Counted from the first letter of the stretch, positions 8,515 to 18,706 are shown. The stretch: DNA of 64,000 nucleotides from Halomonas cerina (GCF_014192215.1 NZ_JACHXP010000003.1:213744-277743); one strand, 5' to 3'. Translations and numbers: made by a program. The notes: generated from the sequence alone by a model not told the origin.

Positions 8515-8985
8515 ATGGAAACCGCATTGATGTTACTGGCCACCGGCCTGGGGCTGGGCCTTTCGCCGCTGGCGTCCGGCACCGTCGGCTCGCTGCCGGG
8601 CCTGCCGCTGGCCGGGTGGCTGTTGGGGCGCGCCCGGCGGGTGCAACTCGCCGTGGTGGCCGCCCTGCTGGTGGCGGCGATGCCGGTCTGCCACCAGGCC
8701 GCCACGGTGTTGGGCTTCAAGGACGATGGGCGCATCGTGCTCGACGAAATCGTCGCCTTCCCGCTGACGGTGCTCGGGCTGTCGGCGGCTCGCCATCCCG
8801 CTATCCTGGCCGGGGCCTTCGTCGTCTACCGGGTGTTCGATATCACCAAGCCGTTGCCGGTGGCCCAGGCCGAGTCGCTCCCCGGCGGGGTCGGCATTGT
8901 GCTCGATGACAGCATGGCCGCGGTCATGACCTGGCCGGTGATGGCCGTGGGCCTGGCCCTGTGGCGGCGTCGCCGGCCCGTCTGA
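8515..8985 (+). CDS. Phosphatidylglycerophosphatase A (PgpA) family protein
   Basis: Dephosphorylates phosphatidylglycerophosphate to phosphatidylglycerol at the inner membrane. 156 residues with about four membrane helices. PgpA features are GLSPLASGTVGSLPGLPL at the N-terminus, the acidic KDDGRIVLDEIVAF segment, YRVFDITKPLPV and GGVGIVLDDSMAA. These supply the conserved aspartates/glutamates that bind Mg2+. Length agrees with E. coli PgpA (about 170). It follows the NnrU gene by 12 bp. In most relatives pgpA sits beside thiL/ribE; the different context here suggests a paralogue, so the substrate assignment is somewhat weaker. Confidence 0.85.
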   Translation: METALMLLATGLGLGLSPLASGTVGSLPGLPLAGWLLGRARRVQLAVVAALLVAAMPVCHQAATVLGFKDDGRIVLDEIVAFPLTVLGLSAARHPAILAGAFVVYRVFDITKPLPVAQAESLPGGVGIVLDDSMAAVMTWPVMAVGLALWRRRRPV

Positions 8986-9039
8986 GGCCGCGGGATGCCA
9001 TGCGGGGTGCGGTGAGGCCCTGCGCCGAGCGAACAGGTA

Positions 9040-10980
9040 TCATTCCCGCGTGGCCAACGGTGGCGGAAACTCCACGTCGAAGCCCCGGGCGTCGAGCTGA
9101 CGTACTCGCTCCGGACGTCCTCGATCGTCGAGTTCCACCAGGCCGATGCCGGCCCCGTTCCACAGGCGTTCGCCCGCCTTGGCCCGATCCGGGTCCCGCG
9201 GGGTGATCGCCATGCGCCGGCGCTTGGTGAACCAGTTGAGCGGTGAGCGCGGTGCGTAGAGCCAGCGATTCAGGCGGTCGAACCAGTCGAGCAGGGTGTC
9301 GGGGAAGGCGTTCTTCACGCCGCTGGAGGTGACCTGCCAGATCCGGGGGCCCGCGCGGCGGTGGCGGATGCGGATGTCGTAGACGAAGGAATAGTGCACG
9401 TCGCCGGAGAGAATCACGTAATGGCCCGGGGTGCGCGAGTGGCGGAAGATGTTGAGCATCACGCTGGCCGCGCCGCGATGGGCCATCCAGTTCTCGGCAT
9501 CCACCAGCAGCGGCTTGCCCGCCAGAGTGAAGAGCTTCTGGATGATCTCGATCAACTTGACCCCGAACATCGGCGCGGGCGAGACGATCACCACCGAGGG
9601 GGCGTCCAGGATCTGCTGCTGGAGTTCCGACAGGGCTTCCCAGTCCATCAGCCCCGAGGGGCGCCGGGGGCTGCGCTCGCTGCGCCAGCGCCGGGTGCGG
9701 GTATCCAGCACGATCAGCCGCGGATGGCCCTCGACCTGGACCTCCCAGCCCTGGAAACGCAGCAGGCGCTGGATGACGGCGTCCTGATCTCCGGGGGGCA
9801 GCCAGCCATCCGCCGCGGCTGCCGCTTCGAGCAGGCGGGTGGCGTCGTCCAGAGGCTCGGCCAGGCGGTCCGGGTCATTGCCCCACCCCTGACAAAGCAG
9901 GTAGGCGAGCAACGCATTGCCGATGATCCGCCGCGAGAAGGGATGACCGTAGGCGGTGCGCTCCCAGTCGGCGGTGAGGTTCCAGTCATCGGTGACGTCG
10001 TGGTCGTCGAAGATCATCAGCGAGGGCAGGTGGGCCATCAGTCGGGCGCCGGCGGGCAGGCCCACGATGAAGGCTTCGATGATCGCCTGCTCCTGATGGA
10101 AGCGTTCGCCGTTGGTGTTATCCAGCGCCGGCTCGGTGATGCTCACCAGCCGCCAGGGCACCGGCGACCAGACCAGCAGGTACATGGCGATGACCTCGGC
10201 AAAGCTCATCAGGTGGTTGTGGGCGTTGGCGGAGGTGAACACCGGCTTGCGTGCCCCACCGAAGAAGCGCTCGCGCAGGTCGGCACTGTTCTTCACGTCG
10301 GGCAGCAGCGACTCGCGTCGGTAGTAGGTATCGGTGGCCGCATAGAGGGCCTGGCTGTCGGCTACGGTGGCCCCCTCGAGGGTCTCGTCGAATAACCCGA
10401 GGCGCTGGATCAGGGCATGGATCGTCACCAGCAGGGGACCGGCCACGTCGTCGGCATAGACCTGGTCGCCGGTCATCAGCAGCCAGGCCGGCCATGCCTC
10501 GGGGGCCTCGCGACGTTCGGCCAACCAGGCATCGGCGCGCACCAGGCCGTCCGGGCCGTCGTGGTGAGGCTTGCGGCAGGAGCCGTGCAGCAGCCGGCGG
10601 TGTGACTCGGCCAGCACGAAGCAGGGATAGGCGCCCCCCTCATGCAGCAGGTGGGGCGCCCAGTCGGCGATGCCGGCCTGGCCGGATGACGAGGTGATCT
10701 TGAGGTCGTAGTCGATGCGTACGCCCCGGGGTAGGGGCGTGTCGAGGGCCACGTCGATCAGGTGCAGCCAGGCATGGCGGCCCAGCGGCAGGCGCCGGAG
10801 TCGCCGGTCGTTCAGGCCCAGTCGCCGTGGCGGCTGGCCGGCGGGATGCAGCATCAGGCTCAGCGCGAGGGGACGCGAGCCCACCAGCCAGAGCACCAGG
10901 CGGTCCGGGGACAGTCGCCGCAGCAGTGGGCCGGCCAGTACGTCGGGGAGGGCAGCGTGTCGAGGGTCGGGAGACGTCAT
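9040..10980 (-). CDS. PhoD-like metallophosphatase/phosphodiesterase
   Basis: 646 residues with the metal-binding blocks of the PhoD-like family: MTGDQVYADD (about 205), LMIFDDHDVTDDWN (about 340) and LSGDVHYSF (about 555). These correspond to aspartates and histidines that hold the bimetal centre. No N-terminal Tat or Sec signal is evident from the chosen start, so a cytoplasmic location is likely, unlike secreted Bacillus PhoD. The open frame continues 101 codons upstream to 11283, through the gap and into the ATPase gene. The ATG at 10980 (MTSPDPRHAALPDVLAGPLL) is preferred because homology-like sequence begins there. It lies 200 bp downstream of the copper ATPase gene on the same strand. 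The substrate is unknown. Confidence 0.8.
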   Translation of the reverse strand: MTSPDPRHAALPDVLAGPLLRRLSPDRLVLWLVGSRPLALSLMLHPAGQPPRRLGLNDRRLRRLPLGRHAWLHLIDVALDTPLPRGVRIDYDLKITSSSGQAGIADWAPHLLHEGGAYPCFVLAESHRRLLHGSCRKPHHDGPDGLVRADAWLAERREAPEAWPAWLLMTGDQVYADDVAGPLLVTIHALIQRLGLFDETLEGATVADSQALYAATDTYYRRESLLPDVKNSADLRERFFGGARKPVFTSANAHNHLMSFAEVIAMYLLVWSPVPWRLVSITEPALDNTNGERFHQEQAIIEAFIVGLPAGARLMAHLPSLMIFDDHDVTDDWNLTADWERTAYGHPFSRRIIGNALLAYLLCQGWGNDPDRLAEPLDDATRLLEAAAAADGWLPPGDQDAVIQRLLRFQGWEVQVEGHPRLIVLDTRTRRWRSERSPRRPSGLMDWEALSELQQQILDAPSVVIVSPAPMFGVKLIEIIQKLFTLAGKPLLVDAENWMAHRGAASVMLNIFRHSRTPGHYVILSGDVHYSFVYDIRIRHRRAGPRIWQVTSSGVKNAFPDTLLDWFDRLNRWLYAPRSPLNWFTKRRRMAITPRDPDRAKAGERLWNGAGIGLVELDDRGRPERVRQLDARGFDVEFPPPLATRE

Positions 10981-11180
10981 TGTCGCTCTGCGGCTTCCTG
11001 GAAGGGATCGCCAGGGCAGAGGCGCCGGGCCCCGCCTTGGCCTGTCGGACCATGGTAGCCGAGAATGGTCCCGTGTCGTGAGTTGCCGAGTGGCGGGCCG
11101 CGACAGCTTACCAGTGCCGGGGGTGTTCGCTGATGCGGCTTGCCGCGACCGTGAAAGCCGCCTGCCTGCGGCGGGCACGC

Positions 11181-13415
11181 TTAATTGGCCGGATCGAGGT
11201 AGAGACGCCCGGCATTGGCCAAGACGCTCAGTGAGCTGATCGTCATCGCCGTGGCGGCGATGACCGGTGGAATCGGCATCCATAATGCGATCCCCAAGGC
11301 CAGCAGGTTGTAGCCGATCGAGAATCCCAGGTTCTGGCGCATCAGCCGATAGGCGCGCCGGGCCAATTGATGCGCCTCCCGGACCTGGCCGATGCCGGGC
11401 GTGAGCAGCGATATGGCGGCGATATCGTGTGCCTGCCGTGTGGCACCGGCCACGCTGATCCCGGTCGTTGCACTGGCCAGTGCCAAGGTGTCGTTGATGC
11501 CGTCGCCGACGAATGCCGAAGGCTTGGGCAGGGCATCGACCAGCCTGGCCTTGGCGTCGGGTGTCAGCGCGGCATAGCGCTCCTCCTTCCGGAATCCCGC
11601 CCGTTTACCGACGGCCTCCACGCTGGTGCGCCGATCGCCACTCAGCAGGGCCACCGTCAGCGTGGCCCGGCGCAAGTGGCATACCGCTTCCGATGTATCG
11701 GCCGGGAGCGTCTCATCCAGCGCCAGCGTACCCTGCCAGTGTGCCCCCAGAGAAACGGCGACCAGCTTGCCGGCCAGATCCGGCATGTCGGGCAAGCGCG
11801 TGCCGCAACTCTCGAGCCATGTCGGTGAACCGACCCGAAGCCACGCGCCGGAGACGAGGCGCACCTCGACCCCCTGACCAGGATGGTGGGTCACCTCGAC
11901 GTCATCAGCCAGCGCCAGGCCACGCTCGATGGCCCGGCGGCGTAGGGTCTGAGCGACGGGATGCATGATGCCCCGTTCCGCCTGGGCAGCGAGTTGCAGC
12001 AGCCGATCCGCCTCGATGCCCGGAGCGGTGCGTATCTCGCGGATACCGAGTCGGCCGCTGGTCAGCGTCCCCGTCTTGTCGAAGGCAATGCTGCGGGCCC
12101 GGGCCAGGCTCTCGAAGGCCGACATGTCCTTGAACACCAGGCCGTGTCTCAGTCCCTGGGCGCTGGCGGCCTGAGTCACCACCGGAATGGCCAGGCCCAC
12201 GGCACAGGGGCAGGCCACGACCAGAACCGACAGCGCCCAGGCAAAGGCGGCCTCGACCTCTACACCCCGCAGCAGCGTGAGGCCGAAGGTAACTAGCGCC
12301 AGACACAGTGCCGCCGTGGGCAGCCAGCGGGCGAAGGTATCCGATAACTTCTGGACGTCTCCCTTGCGGGCAACCAGTTCGAGCATCCTGTGGCGCAGGG
12401 TATCGATGTAGCGGTTGCCCAGTTCGACCTCGACGATCAGCGTGAAGGCCGTGTCGGCATTGAGACAGCCTGCCTCGATACGGTCGCCACGGGTCAGGGT
12501 GATGGGGGCATGCTCGCCGGTCAGCGCCGCTCGGTCGACGCTTGCCCGGTCATCGATCAGCACGCCGTCGAAGGGCACGCCGTCGCCGCTCTCGACCCTG
12601 ATCCGGTCACCCACACTGACCTGGTCGAGCGGTAATGCCACCCAATTTCCCGCCTGCCACACTCGGGCAGTATCGGGCGTCAGATCATCCAGGGCCGCCA
12701 GGGCATCGAGGCCATCCTGGCGACTGAACATCTCCACCAGGCGACCCACCAGCAGCAGCGTGATCAGCATCACGGCGGTATCGACGTAGACATCCGCCGA
12801 GCCATGCCAGAGTTGCCAGGCCGAGAACAGTACGGCACCCAGGGCGCCTAGGCTGACCAGCACGTCCATCCCGGGCCGGCCGGCGCGTAGGGTGCGCCAG
12901 GCGGCACGATAGAAGGGCACTCCCGAATACCCTACTACGGGCAGGGCCAGCGTGCTGGCCACCAACGCCAGCACCCAGTCGACGTCAGGCCCCAGCCCAT
13001 AATTGAAGTACAGCAGGGACGAGGCCATCACCGTCCACATGCCGAACGCCACGCTGACCACGAGGCGAGTCACCAGGGTGCGTCTTTCCCGGGCCAGGCG
13101 TGTGCGGCTCTCTTCCGTGCTGGGGGTGTTGCCCAGGGAGTAGCCGAGCCTGCCGACATGCCGGCGCAAGATCTCGACATCCGTACGGGCGGGGTTCCAT
13201 TGCAGAAAGGCGGTAGACGACATGAAGTTGACGCTGGCGTGCTCGACGCCCGGCTGACGCCGCAGGACGTGCTCTACGGCGAAGGCGCAACTGCTGCACC
13301 ACATGCCGTGAACGGCAAATATGTTGTCCCGTGGCGACGGGCCGGGACACTCGGCGGGTTTGTCGGCAGGCGAGGCGGCGTCGCGCTTGGCAGGCTCGAT
13401 CAGGTTCGGGGGCAT
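11181..13415 (-). CDS. Copper-transporting P1B-type ATPase, likely for oxidase copper supply (CopA2/CtpA/CcoI-like)
   Basis: 744-residue inner-membrane Cu+ pump. One N-terminal heavy-metal domain with CSSC (Cys40, Cys43) is followed by eight membrane helices. TGE is at 299-301, the transport motif CPC at 402-404, the phosphorylated Asp446 in DKTGT, an HP locus in IMHPVAQ and the GDGIND hinge. A single HMA domain and the neighbourhood suggest the slow, assembly-type CopA2/CcoI/CtpA pumps that deliver copper to periplasmic CuA/CuB sites; detoxifying CopA is less likely. The gene is transcribed divergently from the ACIII-caa3 operon (184 bp between starts), consistent with supplying copper to that oxidase. 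The subtype is inference; the copper P-type ATPase call is firm. Confidence 0.9.
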   Translation of the reverse strand: MPPNLIEPAKRDAASPADKPAECPGPSPRDNIFAVHGMWCSSCAFAVEHVLRRQPGVEHASVNFMSSTAFLQWNPARTDVEILRRHVGRLGYSLGNTPSTEESRTRLARERRTLVTRLVVSVAFGMWTVMASSLLYFNYGLGPDVDWVLALVASTLALPVVGYSGVPFYRAAWRTLRAGRPGMDVLVSLGALGAVLFSAWQLWHGSADVYVDTAVMLITLLLVGRLVEMFSRQDGLDALAALDDLTPDTARVWQAGNWVALPLDQVSVGDRIRVESGDGVPFDGVLIDDRASVDRAALTGEHAPITLTRGDRIEAGCLNADTAFTLIVEVELGNRYIDTLRHRMLELVARKGDVQKLSDTFARWLPTAALCLALVTFGLTLLRGVEVEAAFAWALSVLVVACPCAVGLAIPVVTQAASAQGLRHGLVFKDMSAFESLARARSIAFDKTGTLTSGRLGIREIRTAPGIEADRLLQLAAQAERGIMHPVAQTLRRRAIERGLALADDVEVTHHPGQGVEVRLVSGAWLRVGSPTWLESCGTRLPDMPDLAGKLVAVSLGAHWQGTLALDETLPADTSEAVCHLRRATLTVALLSGDRRTSVEAVGKRAGFRKEERYAALTPDAKARLVDALPKPSAFVGDGINDTLALASATTGISVAGATRQAHDIAAISLLTPGIGQVREAHQLARRAYRLMRQNLGFSIGYNLLALGIALWMPIPPVIAATAMTISSLSVLANAGRLYLDPAN

Positions 13416-13599
13416 GGCGCGCTGCGAGGCTATCGGTCCAGACTCAGGGTAGTAGATCTCGACGAGGGGAGATCGCGTCGGCCGATCCTGGCGGGCGCAC
13501 TGGCAAGACCGAGCGCTTGTTTTCTATAGTGAGTTGCGTTGGGCCACGGGCGGTGCCGTTAAGGAGATAGCCAACAGACCCCGTCCAAGGAGAGGCGGT
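13416..13599. promoter_or_regulatory. Divergent promoter region, copper ATPase / act-cox operon
   Basis: The 184-bp gap between the divergent starts must hold promoters in both directions. A TATAGT at 13525-13530, 70 bp before actA, is a possible -10 box, but no matching -35 box is convincing. AAGGAGAGG at 13587-13595 is the actA ribosome-binding site. Confidence 0.3.
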
Positions 13600-14253
13600 A
13601 TGCCGCAAATTTTTCCCCGCCGGGCGAATTCGCTGGTGAGTGCGATGCTCTGGGGGGGACTGGTGGGGGGGGTCGCTCTGGTCATCGTGGCGATTACCCT
13701 TGGCAGTTCGGCCCACACTACCGGGGTCAATTCGACCCCCGAACAGCCGGTGCCTTTCAGTCATGGTCATCATGTCGGTGGGCTGGGCATCGACTGCCGG
13801 TATTGCCATACCAGCGTGGAGCAGTCCGATTTCGCCGGCCTCCCGCCGACCTCGACCTGCATGACCTGCCATTCGCAGTTGTGGACGAGCGCCGCCATGC
13901 TGGCGCCTGTTCGCCAGAGCCTGCAGCATGACAAGCCCATCGCCTGGGTGCGCGTCCATGATCTGCCGGATTTCACCTATTTCAGCCATCGTGCCCATGT
14001 GAACAACGGCGTGGGCTGCGAATCCTGCCACGGTCGCGTCGACAGGATGCCGATCACCACGCAGCAAAAGCCCTTGACCATGCAGTGGTGCCTTGCCTGT
14101 CATCGTCATCCGGAACCCTATCTGCGCCCCGAGAACCGGATCACGGCGCTGGGCTATGACCCGGCCGGGGACGGCATCCCGGGCCATGAACTGCGCGAGC
14201 ACTATGGCATTCGCAAGGACAACCTGACCGAGTGCGTCACATGTCATCGATGA
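13600..14253 (+). CDS. actA: Alternative complex III subunit ActA, membrane-anchored pentaheme cytochrome c
   Basis: 217 residues: an N-terminal membrane anchor (about 12-35) and a periplasmic domain with five CxxCH heme c motifs at Cys66-His70, Cys87-His91, Cys140-His144, Cys164-His168 and Cys212-His216. This is the count and order expected for ActA of alternative complex III, where the hemes pass electrons from the quinol site toward the downstream oxidase. ATG 13600 is chosen for its AAGGAGAGG site; an upstream frame extension lacks homology. First gene of a tightly overlapped operon reaching the cytochrome oxidase genes; its stop overlaps the actB start. Confidence 0.92.
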   Translation: MPQIFPRRANSLVSAMLWGGLVGGVALVIVAITLGSSAHTTGVNSTPEQPVPFSHGHHVGGLGIDCRYCHTSVEQSDFAGLPPTSTCMTCHSQLWTSAAMLAPVRQSLQHDKPIAWVRVHDLPDFTYFSHRAHVNNGVGCESCHGRVDRMPITTQQKPLTMQWCLACHRHPEPYLRPENRITALGYDPAGDGIPGHELREHYGIRKDNLTECVTCHR

Positions 14254-17200
14254 GCCACAACGACCTACAGCAGATTCGTCAACGGCTTTCGCATGCGCGG
14301 GGGCCGCAATACTGGCGAAGTCTGGAGGAGTTGGCTGAAAGCGAGGCGTTCGGCCGGTTTCTGCACCAGGAGTTCCCGCGGCTCGGGGCGGTGTGGGAGG
14401 CGCCGCTGGATCGACGCGGCGCCCTCAAGCTGATGGCCGCGAGCCTGGCACTGGCCGGGCTCACTGCCTGCGGTCGGCAACCGCCGGAATTCATCGTGCC
14501 CTACGTCAACATGCCCGAAGGGCAGGTGCCGGGGGTCTTGCGCGACTATGCCACCTCTCACCTGGTCGGCGGCTATGCCCATGGCGTGCTGGCCCGCAGC
14601 CATCAGGGACGCCCGGTCAAACTGGAGGGCAATCCGCAACATCCAGCCACCCTGGGCGCCTGCGATATCTTCTCCCAGGCCTCGGTGCTGTCGCTCTATG
14701 ATCCGGATCGTGCCGCCGCGGTCATGCACCGGGGGAATATCGCCGGCTATGACGATTGGCTCATGGCACTGTGGGAAAGGCGTCGCACCTGGGAGGCGCG
14801 GGAAGGGCGCGGGCTGGCGATTCTCACCGGCAGCCTGACCTCACCGAGCCAGCATGACCGCTTGTCGACGCTGCTCGCACGTTGGCCACAGGCCCGTTGG
14901 TATGTGCATGAGCCGATTGACCGGCGTGCCGTCTACGCCGGCAGCGAGCTGCTGTTCGGCAGGCCCTTGGAGGCGGTCTACCATTTCGAGCGCACGCGCG
15001 TGGTGGTGTCGCTGGATGCCGATTTCCTGCAGATGCAACCGGGCTTTCTGCGTTATGCCCACGACCTCATGACACGGCGACGGCCTCGCGACAACGACGA
15101 CGTTCTCACCCGGCTCTACGTGGTCGAGTCGACCCCCAGCATCACCGGCAGCGTCGCCGACCATCGCCATCGATTGGACTATCGGCAGGTAGAGGCCTTC
15201 GCGCGCCAGCTGGCCCGGGCGTTGGGCGTAGCGGTCGAGCCGCCCGATCGGCCCGGGGTGGCGGAGAGCTGGCTCAATCCGCTGGTCGATGACCTGCGCC
15301 GGCATGCCGGTGAGGCCGTGGTCGTTCCCGGTGACCGGCAACCGCCCGCGGTACATGCCATCGCCCATGCCATCAACCAGCAGCTGGAGGCCCATGGCCG
15401 GACGCTGGCATTCATTACGCCGGTCGATGCCGGCCATGCCGCGCCTGGCCTGGACGCGCTGACCGAGGCCATGCAGGCCGGTGAGGTCGACGATCTCGTA
15501 GTCATGGGCACCAATCCCGTCTATACGGCACCGGCCGATCTGGCGTTCGAACGGGCCTATCGACAGGTCCCCTGGCGCCTGCATTGGGGCGAAACCTACA
15601 ACGAGACGGGGCGGCTGTCGCACTGGCACATCCCGGCTACGCATGCGCTGGAAACCTGGGGCGATGCCCGGGCATTCGATGGCACCACGAGCTTCCTGCA
15701 GCCATTGATCCAGCCACTGCATGGCGGCAAGACCGGCCTGCAATTGTTGACCGCGCTGACCCGGGGAATCGACGAGGATGCCCGCGAACTGCTGGTCGGC
15801 TACTGGCGTGAGCGGCATGACGAGGAAGACTTCACCACGTTCTGGCGGCGCTGTCTGCACGACGGCCTACTGGCGGGGTCCACATCCCTGGCCGTCGAGG
15901 TCACGCCGCGCGAGGGCTGGATGAACGCGTTGCCGCCACCTCCCTCGGCGAAAGAGCCGGCCGAGGGCATAACGCTGCAATTACAGCCGGACGCCGCGGT
16001 GTGGGACGGGCACTATGCCAACAATGGTTGGCTGCAGGAGTTGCCGCGTCCGCTGACCAAGCTGACCTGGAGCAATGCGCTGCTGGTCAGCCCGGCGCTG
16101 GCCGAGGCGCGAGGTCTCATGGAGGGGGAGGTGGTGCGAATTAGCACTCGCGATCATCGGCTCGAGGTGCCGGTCTACGTGCTGCCGGGCATGCCCGAGC
16201 GGGCGGTGACGCTGTCATTGGGCTATGGCCGCAAGGGAATCGGGCAGGTCGCCGATGGGGTGGGGCACAATGCCTATCGACTCCAGGCCAGCAGGCAGCG
16301 TTGGGCGATACCGGTCGAACTGGAGAAGACCGGCGACCACGAGAACCTGGCCGTTACCCAGCATCATCATGCCATCGAGGGGCGCGACCTGATTCGTGCC
16401 ACCACGCTGGAGGCGTATCGCGACAATCCCGCGTTCGCCAAGCATCCGCCGCCGCAGGAGTCGCTCTACCCGGAACCCTGGCCTGCCGATCGTCAGGCCG
16501 AACATGCCTGGGGCATGGTGGTCGACCTGAGTGCCTGCATCGGTTGCAATGCCTGCGTGATGGGCTGCCAGGCCGAGAACAACATACCCGTGGTGGGGCC
16601 CGAGGAGGTCAGGCGCGGGCGTGAAATGCACTGGATCCGCATCGATCGCTACTTCGAGGGCCCTCTCGAGAGCCCGCGTCTGATCTTCCAGCCGGTGTTG
16701 TGCATGCACTGCGAAAATGCGCCCTGCGAATACGTTTGTCCCGTCGGGGCGACACAGCATTCGGCCTCGGGGCTCAACGAGATGATCTACAATCGCTGTA
16801 TCGGGACGCGCTACTGCTCGCAGAACTGTCCCTACAAGGTGCGGCGCTTCAACTGGTTCGACTATACGGGGCGCCAGGCGACCTATCCTCAGCCCGATGC
16901 GGTGCACAATCCCGAAGTGACGATCCGTTCGCGGGGAGTCATGGAAAAGTGCACCTTCTGCGTACAGCGCATCAACCGGGCGCGCATCACCGCGGATGTT
17001 ACGGACCAGCCGATCCGGGATGGCGAGTTACAGACCGCCTGTCAGCAGGCCTGCCCAACCCAGGCGATCGTGTTCGGCGATATCAGCGATAGTCAAAGCC
17101 AGGTCAGGAAGCTCAAGGAACATCCGCTGGCCTACGGCATGCTCGAACACCTTAATACCCGGCCACGCGTCTCCTACCTGGCCGGGGTGGGCAATCCTAA

Positions 17201-17348
17201 CCGGGAAATCGAGACGCCTCAGGACGTGTCGCGGGTCAATCCGGACAGGACGCAGTCGCAGACCCGAGGTGGGCCGGGAAGCGACGAGCCGGTGGTGAGA
17301 CACTTCGATCCCGAGGTGGCCAGCGGCGGCAAGGAGGGGGCGGCATGA
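14250..17348 (+). CDS. actB: Alternative complex III subunit ActB, fused molybdopterin-type and ferredoxin-type iron-sulfur protein
   Basis: About 1032 residues. The N-terminal two thirds resemble the molybdopterin oxidoreductase fold but, as in all ActB, no cofactor-binding motif stands out. The last third (from about 755) has ferredoxin-type cysteine clusters: CIGCNACVMGCQAEN, CMHCENAPCEYVC, CIGTRYCSQNCPY and CTFCVQR...CQQACP. These are enough for three [4Fe-4S] and one [3Fe-4S] centre. Residues about 48-75 (RRGALKLMAASLALAGLTAC) resemble a Tat-like/lipoprotein stretch typical of ActB. The start at 14250 forms an ATGA overlap with the actA stop; ATG 14241 is also in frame. It is the large periplasmic electron-transfer subunit of the quinol:cytochrome c/oxidase oxidoreductase. 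Confidence 0.92.
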   Translation: MSHNDLQQIRQRLSHARGPQYWRSLEELAESEAFGRFLHQEFPRLGAVWEAPLDRRGALKLMAASLALAGLTACGRQPPEFIVPYVNMPEGQVPGVLRDYATSHLVGGYAHGVLARSHQGRPVKLEGNPQHPATLGACDIFSQASVLSLYDPDRAAAVMHRGNIAGYDDWLMALWERRRTWEAREGRGLAILTGSLTSPSQHDRLSTLLARWPQARWYVHEPIDRRAVYAGSELLFGRPLEAVYHFERTRVVVSLDADFLQMQPGFLRYAHDLMTRRRPRDNDDVLTRLYVVESTPSITGSVADHRHRLDYRQVEAFARQLARALGVAVEPPDRPGVAESWLNPLVDDLRRHAGEAVVVPGDRQPPAVHAIAHAINQQLEAHGRTLAFITPVDAGHAAPGLDALTEAMQAGEVDDLVVMGTNPVYTAPADLAFERAYRQVPWRLHWGETYNETGRLSHWHIPATHALETWGDARAFDGTTSFLQPLIQPLHGGKTGLQLLTALTRGIDEDARELLVGYWRERHDEEDFTTFWRRCLHDGLLAGSTSLAVEVTPREGWMNALPPPPSAKEPAEGITLQLQPDAAVWDGHYANNGWLQELPRPLTKLTWSNALLVSPALAEARGLMEGEVVRISTRDHRLEVPVYVLPGMPERAVTLSLGYGRKGIGQVADGVGHNAYRLQASRQRWAIPVELEKTGDHENLAVTQHHHAIEGRDLIRATTLEAYRDNPAFAKHPPPQESLYPEPWPADRQAEHAWGMVVDLSACIGCNACVMGCQAENNIPVVGPEEVRRGREMHWIRIDRYFEGPLESPRLIFQPVLCMHCENAPCEYVCPVGATQHSASGLNEMIYNRCIGTRYCSQNCPYKVRRFNWFDYTGRQATYPQPDAVHNPEVTIRSRGVMEKCTFCVQRINRARITADVTDQPIRDGELQTACQQACPTQAIVFGDISDSQSQVRKLKEHPLAYGMLEHLNTRPRVSYLAGVGNPNREIETPQDVSRVNPDRTQSQTRGGPGSDEPVVRHFDPEVASGGKEGAA

Positions 17349-18706
17349 GCCGGCATGACGAATCGCCACTGCTGCCTCCCGACCTGACCCATGACCAGCT
17401 CACCACGCGTATCTGCGACCTGGTGTTGCATCGGTCTTCGCCACGCGCCTGGTGGGGAGGCCTGCTGGTCTGCGGGCTGCTGGCGACGCTGTTCGTCTAC
17501 GCCGTGGCCTACCTGTTCGCGCTGGGGGTCGGGGTGTTCGGTATCAATATCCCCGTGGCCTGGGGCTTTCCCATCACCAATACCATCTGGTGGATCGGCA
17601 TCGCCCATGCCGGCACGCTGATTTCCGCGGTGCTGTTGATCACCCGACAACCATGGCGGGCGTCGATCAACCGTTTCGCCGAGGCCATGGCGATGTTCGC
17701 CGTGGTGCTGGCGGGCGTCTATCCCCTTCTTCATCTGGGGCGGCCGTGGTTGTTCTACTATCTGCTGCCATATCCCAATACCATGGAATTGTGGCCGCAG
17801 TGGCGCAGCCCGCTGGTCTGGGATTTCTTCGCCATCTTCACCTATCTGAGCTTCACCGCAACGTTTTTGTACGTGAGCCTGCTGCCGGACCTGGCCACCC
17901 TGCGCGACCGGGCGGCGACTCGCTTGGGGCAGGTGTTCTACGGCACGCTGGCGATCGGCTGGCGCGGCTCGGCCGTGCACTGGGCACGCTACGAGCGGGC
18001 CAACAGGGTGCTGTCCGCGGTGGCCGCGCCCATCGTGGTGACGGTGACGGGCATCATCTCGCTGGATCTGGCGGTGTCCATCGTGCCCGGGTATCACTTC
18101 ACCATCTTTCCGCCCTATTTCGTGGCCGGGGCGCTGTTCTCGGGATTTTCGACGGTGGCGCTGCTGGCGGTGATCCTGCGTCGCATGTTCCGGCTTCAGG
18201 ATCTGGTGACTCGCACGCATCTCGACTATCTCGGCCGTATGATGCTGCTGTTCGCACTGGTCGTGGACTACGCCTACACCCAGGAAATCTTCACCGCCTG
18301 GTATTCCGGCGAGGACTACTACCGTTATGTCTATATCGACCGCTGGACGGGGCCCTATGCCCCCGCCTGGTGGGGCATGATCTTCTGCAACGTGGTGCTG
18401 GTGCAGTTGCTCTGGTTCCGGCGTGTCAGGCGCTCACCACTCGCCATGCTGTGCCTAGCGATCACCAGCAATATCGGTATGTGGCTGGAACGCTTCCAGA
18501 TCGTCTTTACCTCCACCCATGCCGACTATATGCCCTCGGCCTGGGGCGAGGCATGGCCGACGATGTGGGACTGGGCGGTATTCATCGGTTCGCTGGGCGT
18601 GTTCGGTGTCTTGCTGCTGCTGTTCGTGCGCCTTATGCCGCTGATTTCTCTGCATGACATGCGCGCCTTCATCGCCATGCGTGACAGGAGGAGCGACGAT
18701 GGCTAA
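17345..18706 (+). CDS. actC: Alternative complex III subunit ActC, NrfD-like quinol-oxidising membrane protein
   Basis: 453 residues with about ten hydrophobic helices, the NrfD/PsrC fold that carries the quinol-binding site of the complex. Typical segments are GFPITNTIWWIGIAHAGTLISAVLL, RFAEAMAMFAVVLAGVYPLLHLGRPW and the late SNIGMWLERFQIVFTSTHADYMPSAWG, which is nearly diagnostic of ActC/ActF-type NrfD proteins in these operons. The ATG overlaps the actB stop (ATGA). Integral inner membrane. Confidence 0.93.
   Translation: MSRHDESPLLPPDLTHDQLTTRICDLVLHRSSPRAWWGGLLVCGLLATLFVYAVAYLFALGVGVFGINIPVAWGFPITNTIWWIGIAHAGTLISAVLLITRQPWRASINRFAEAMAMFAVVLAGVYPLLHLGRPWLFYYLLPYPNTMELWPQWRSPLVWDFFAIFTYLSFTATFLYVSLLPDLATLRDRAATRLGQVFYGTLAIGWRGSAVHWARYERANRVLSAVAAPIVVTVTGIISLDLAVSIVPGYHFTIFPPYFVAGALFSGFSTVALLAVILRRMFRLQDLVTRTHLDYLGRMMLLFALVVDYAYTQEIFTAWYSGEDYYRYVYIDRWTGPYAPAWWGMIFCNVVLVQLLWFRRVRRSPLAMLCLAITSNIGMWLERFQIVFTSTHADYMPSAWGEAWPTMWDWAVFIGSLGVFGVLLLLFVRLMPLISLHDMRAFIAMRDRRSDDG

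Noticed and set aside
13444..14247. A 267-codon minus-strand frame opposite actA
   Set aside because: It contradicts the five CxxCH heme motifs in the plus-strand gene and has no recognisable sequence.
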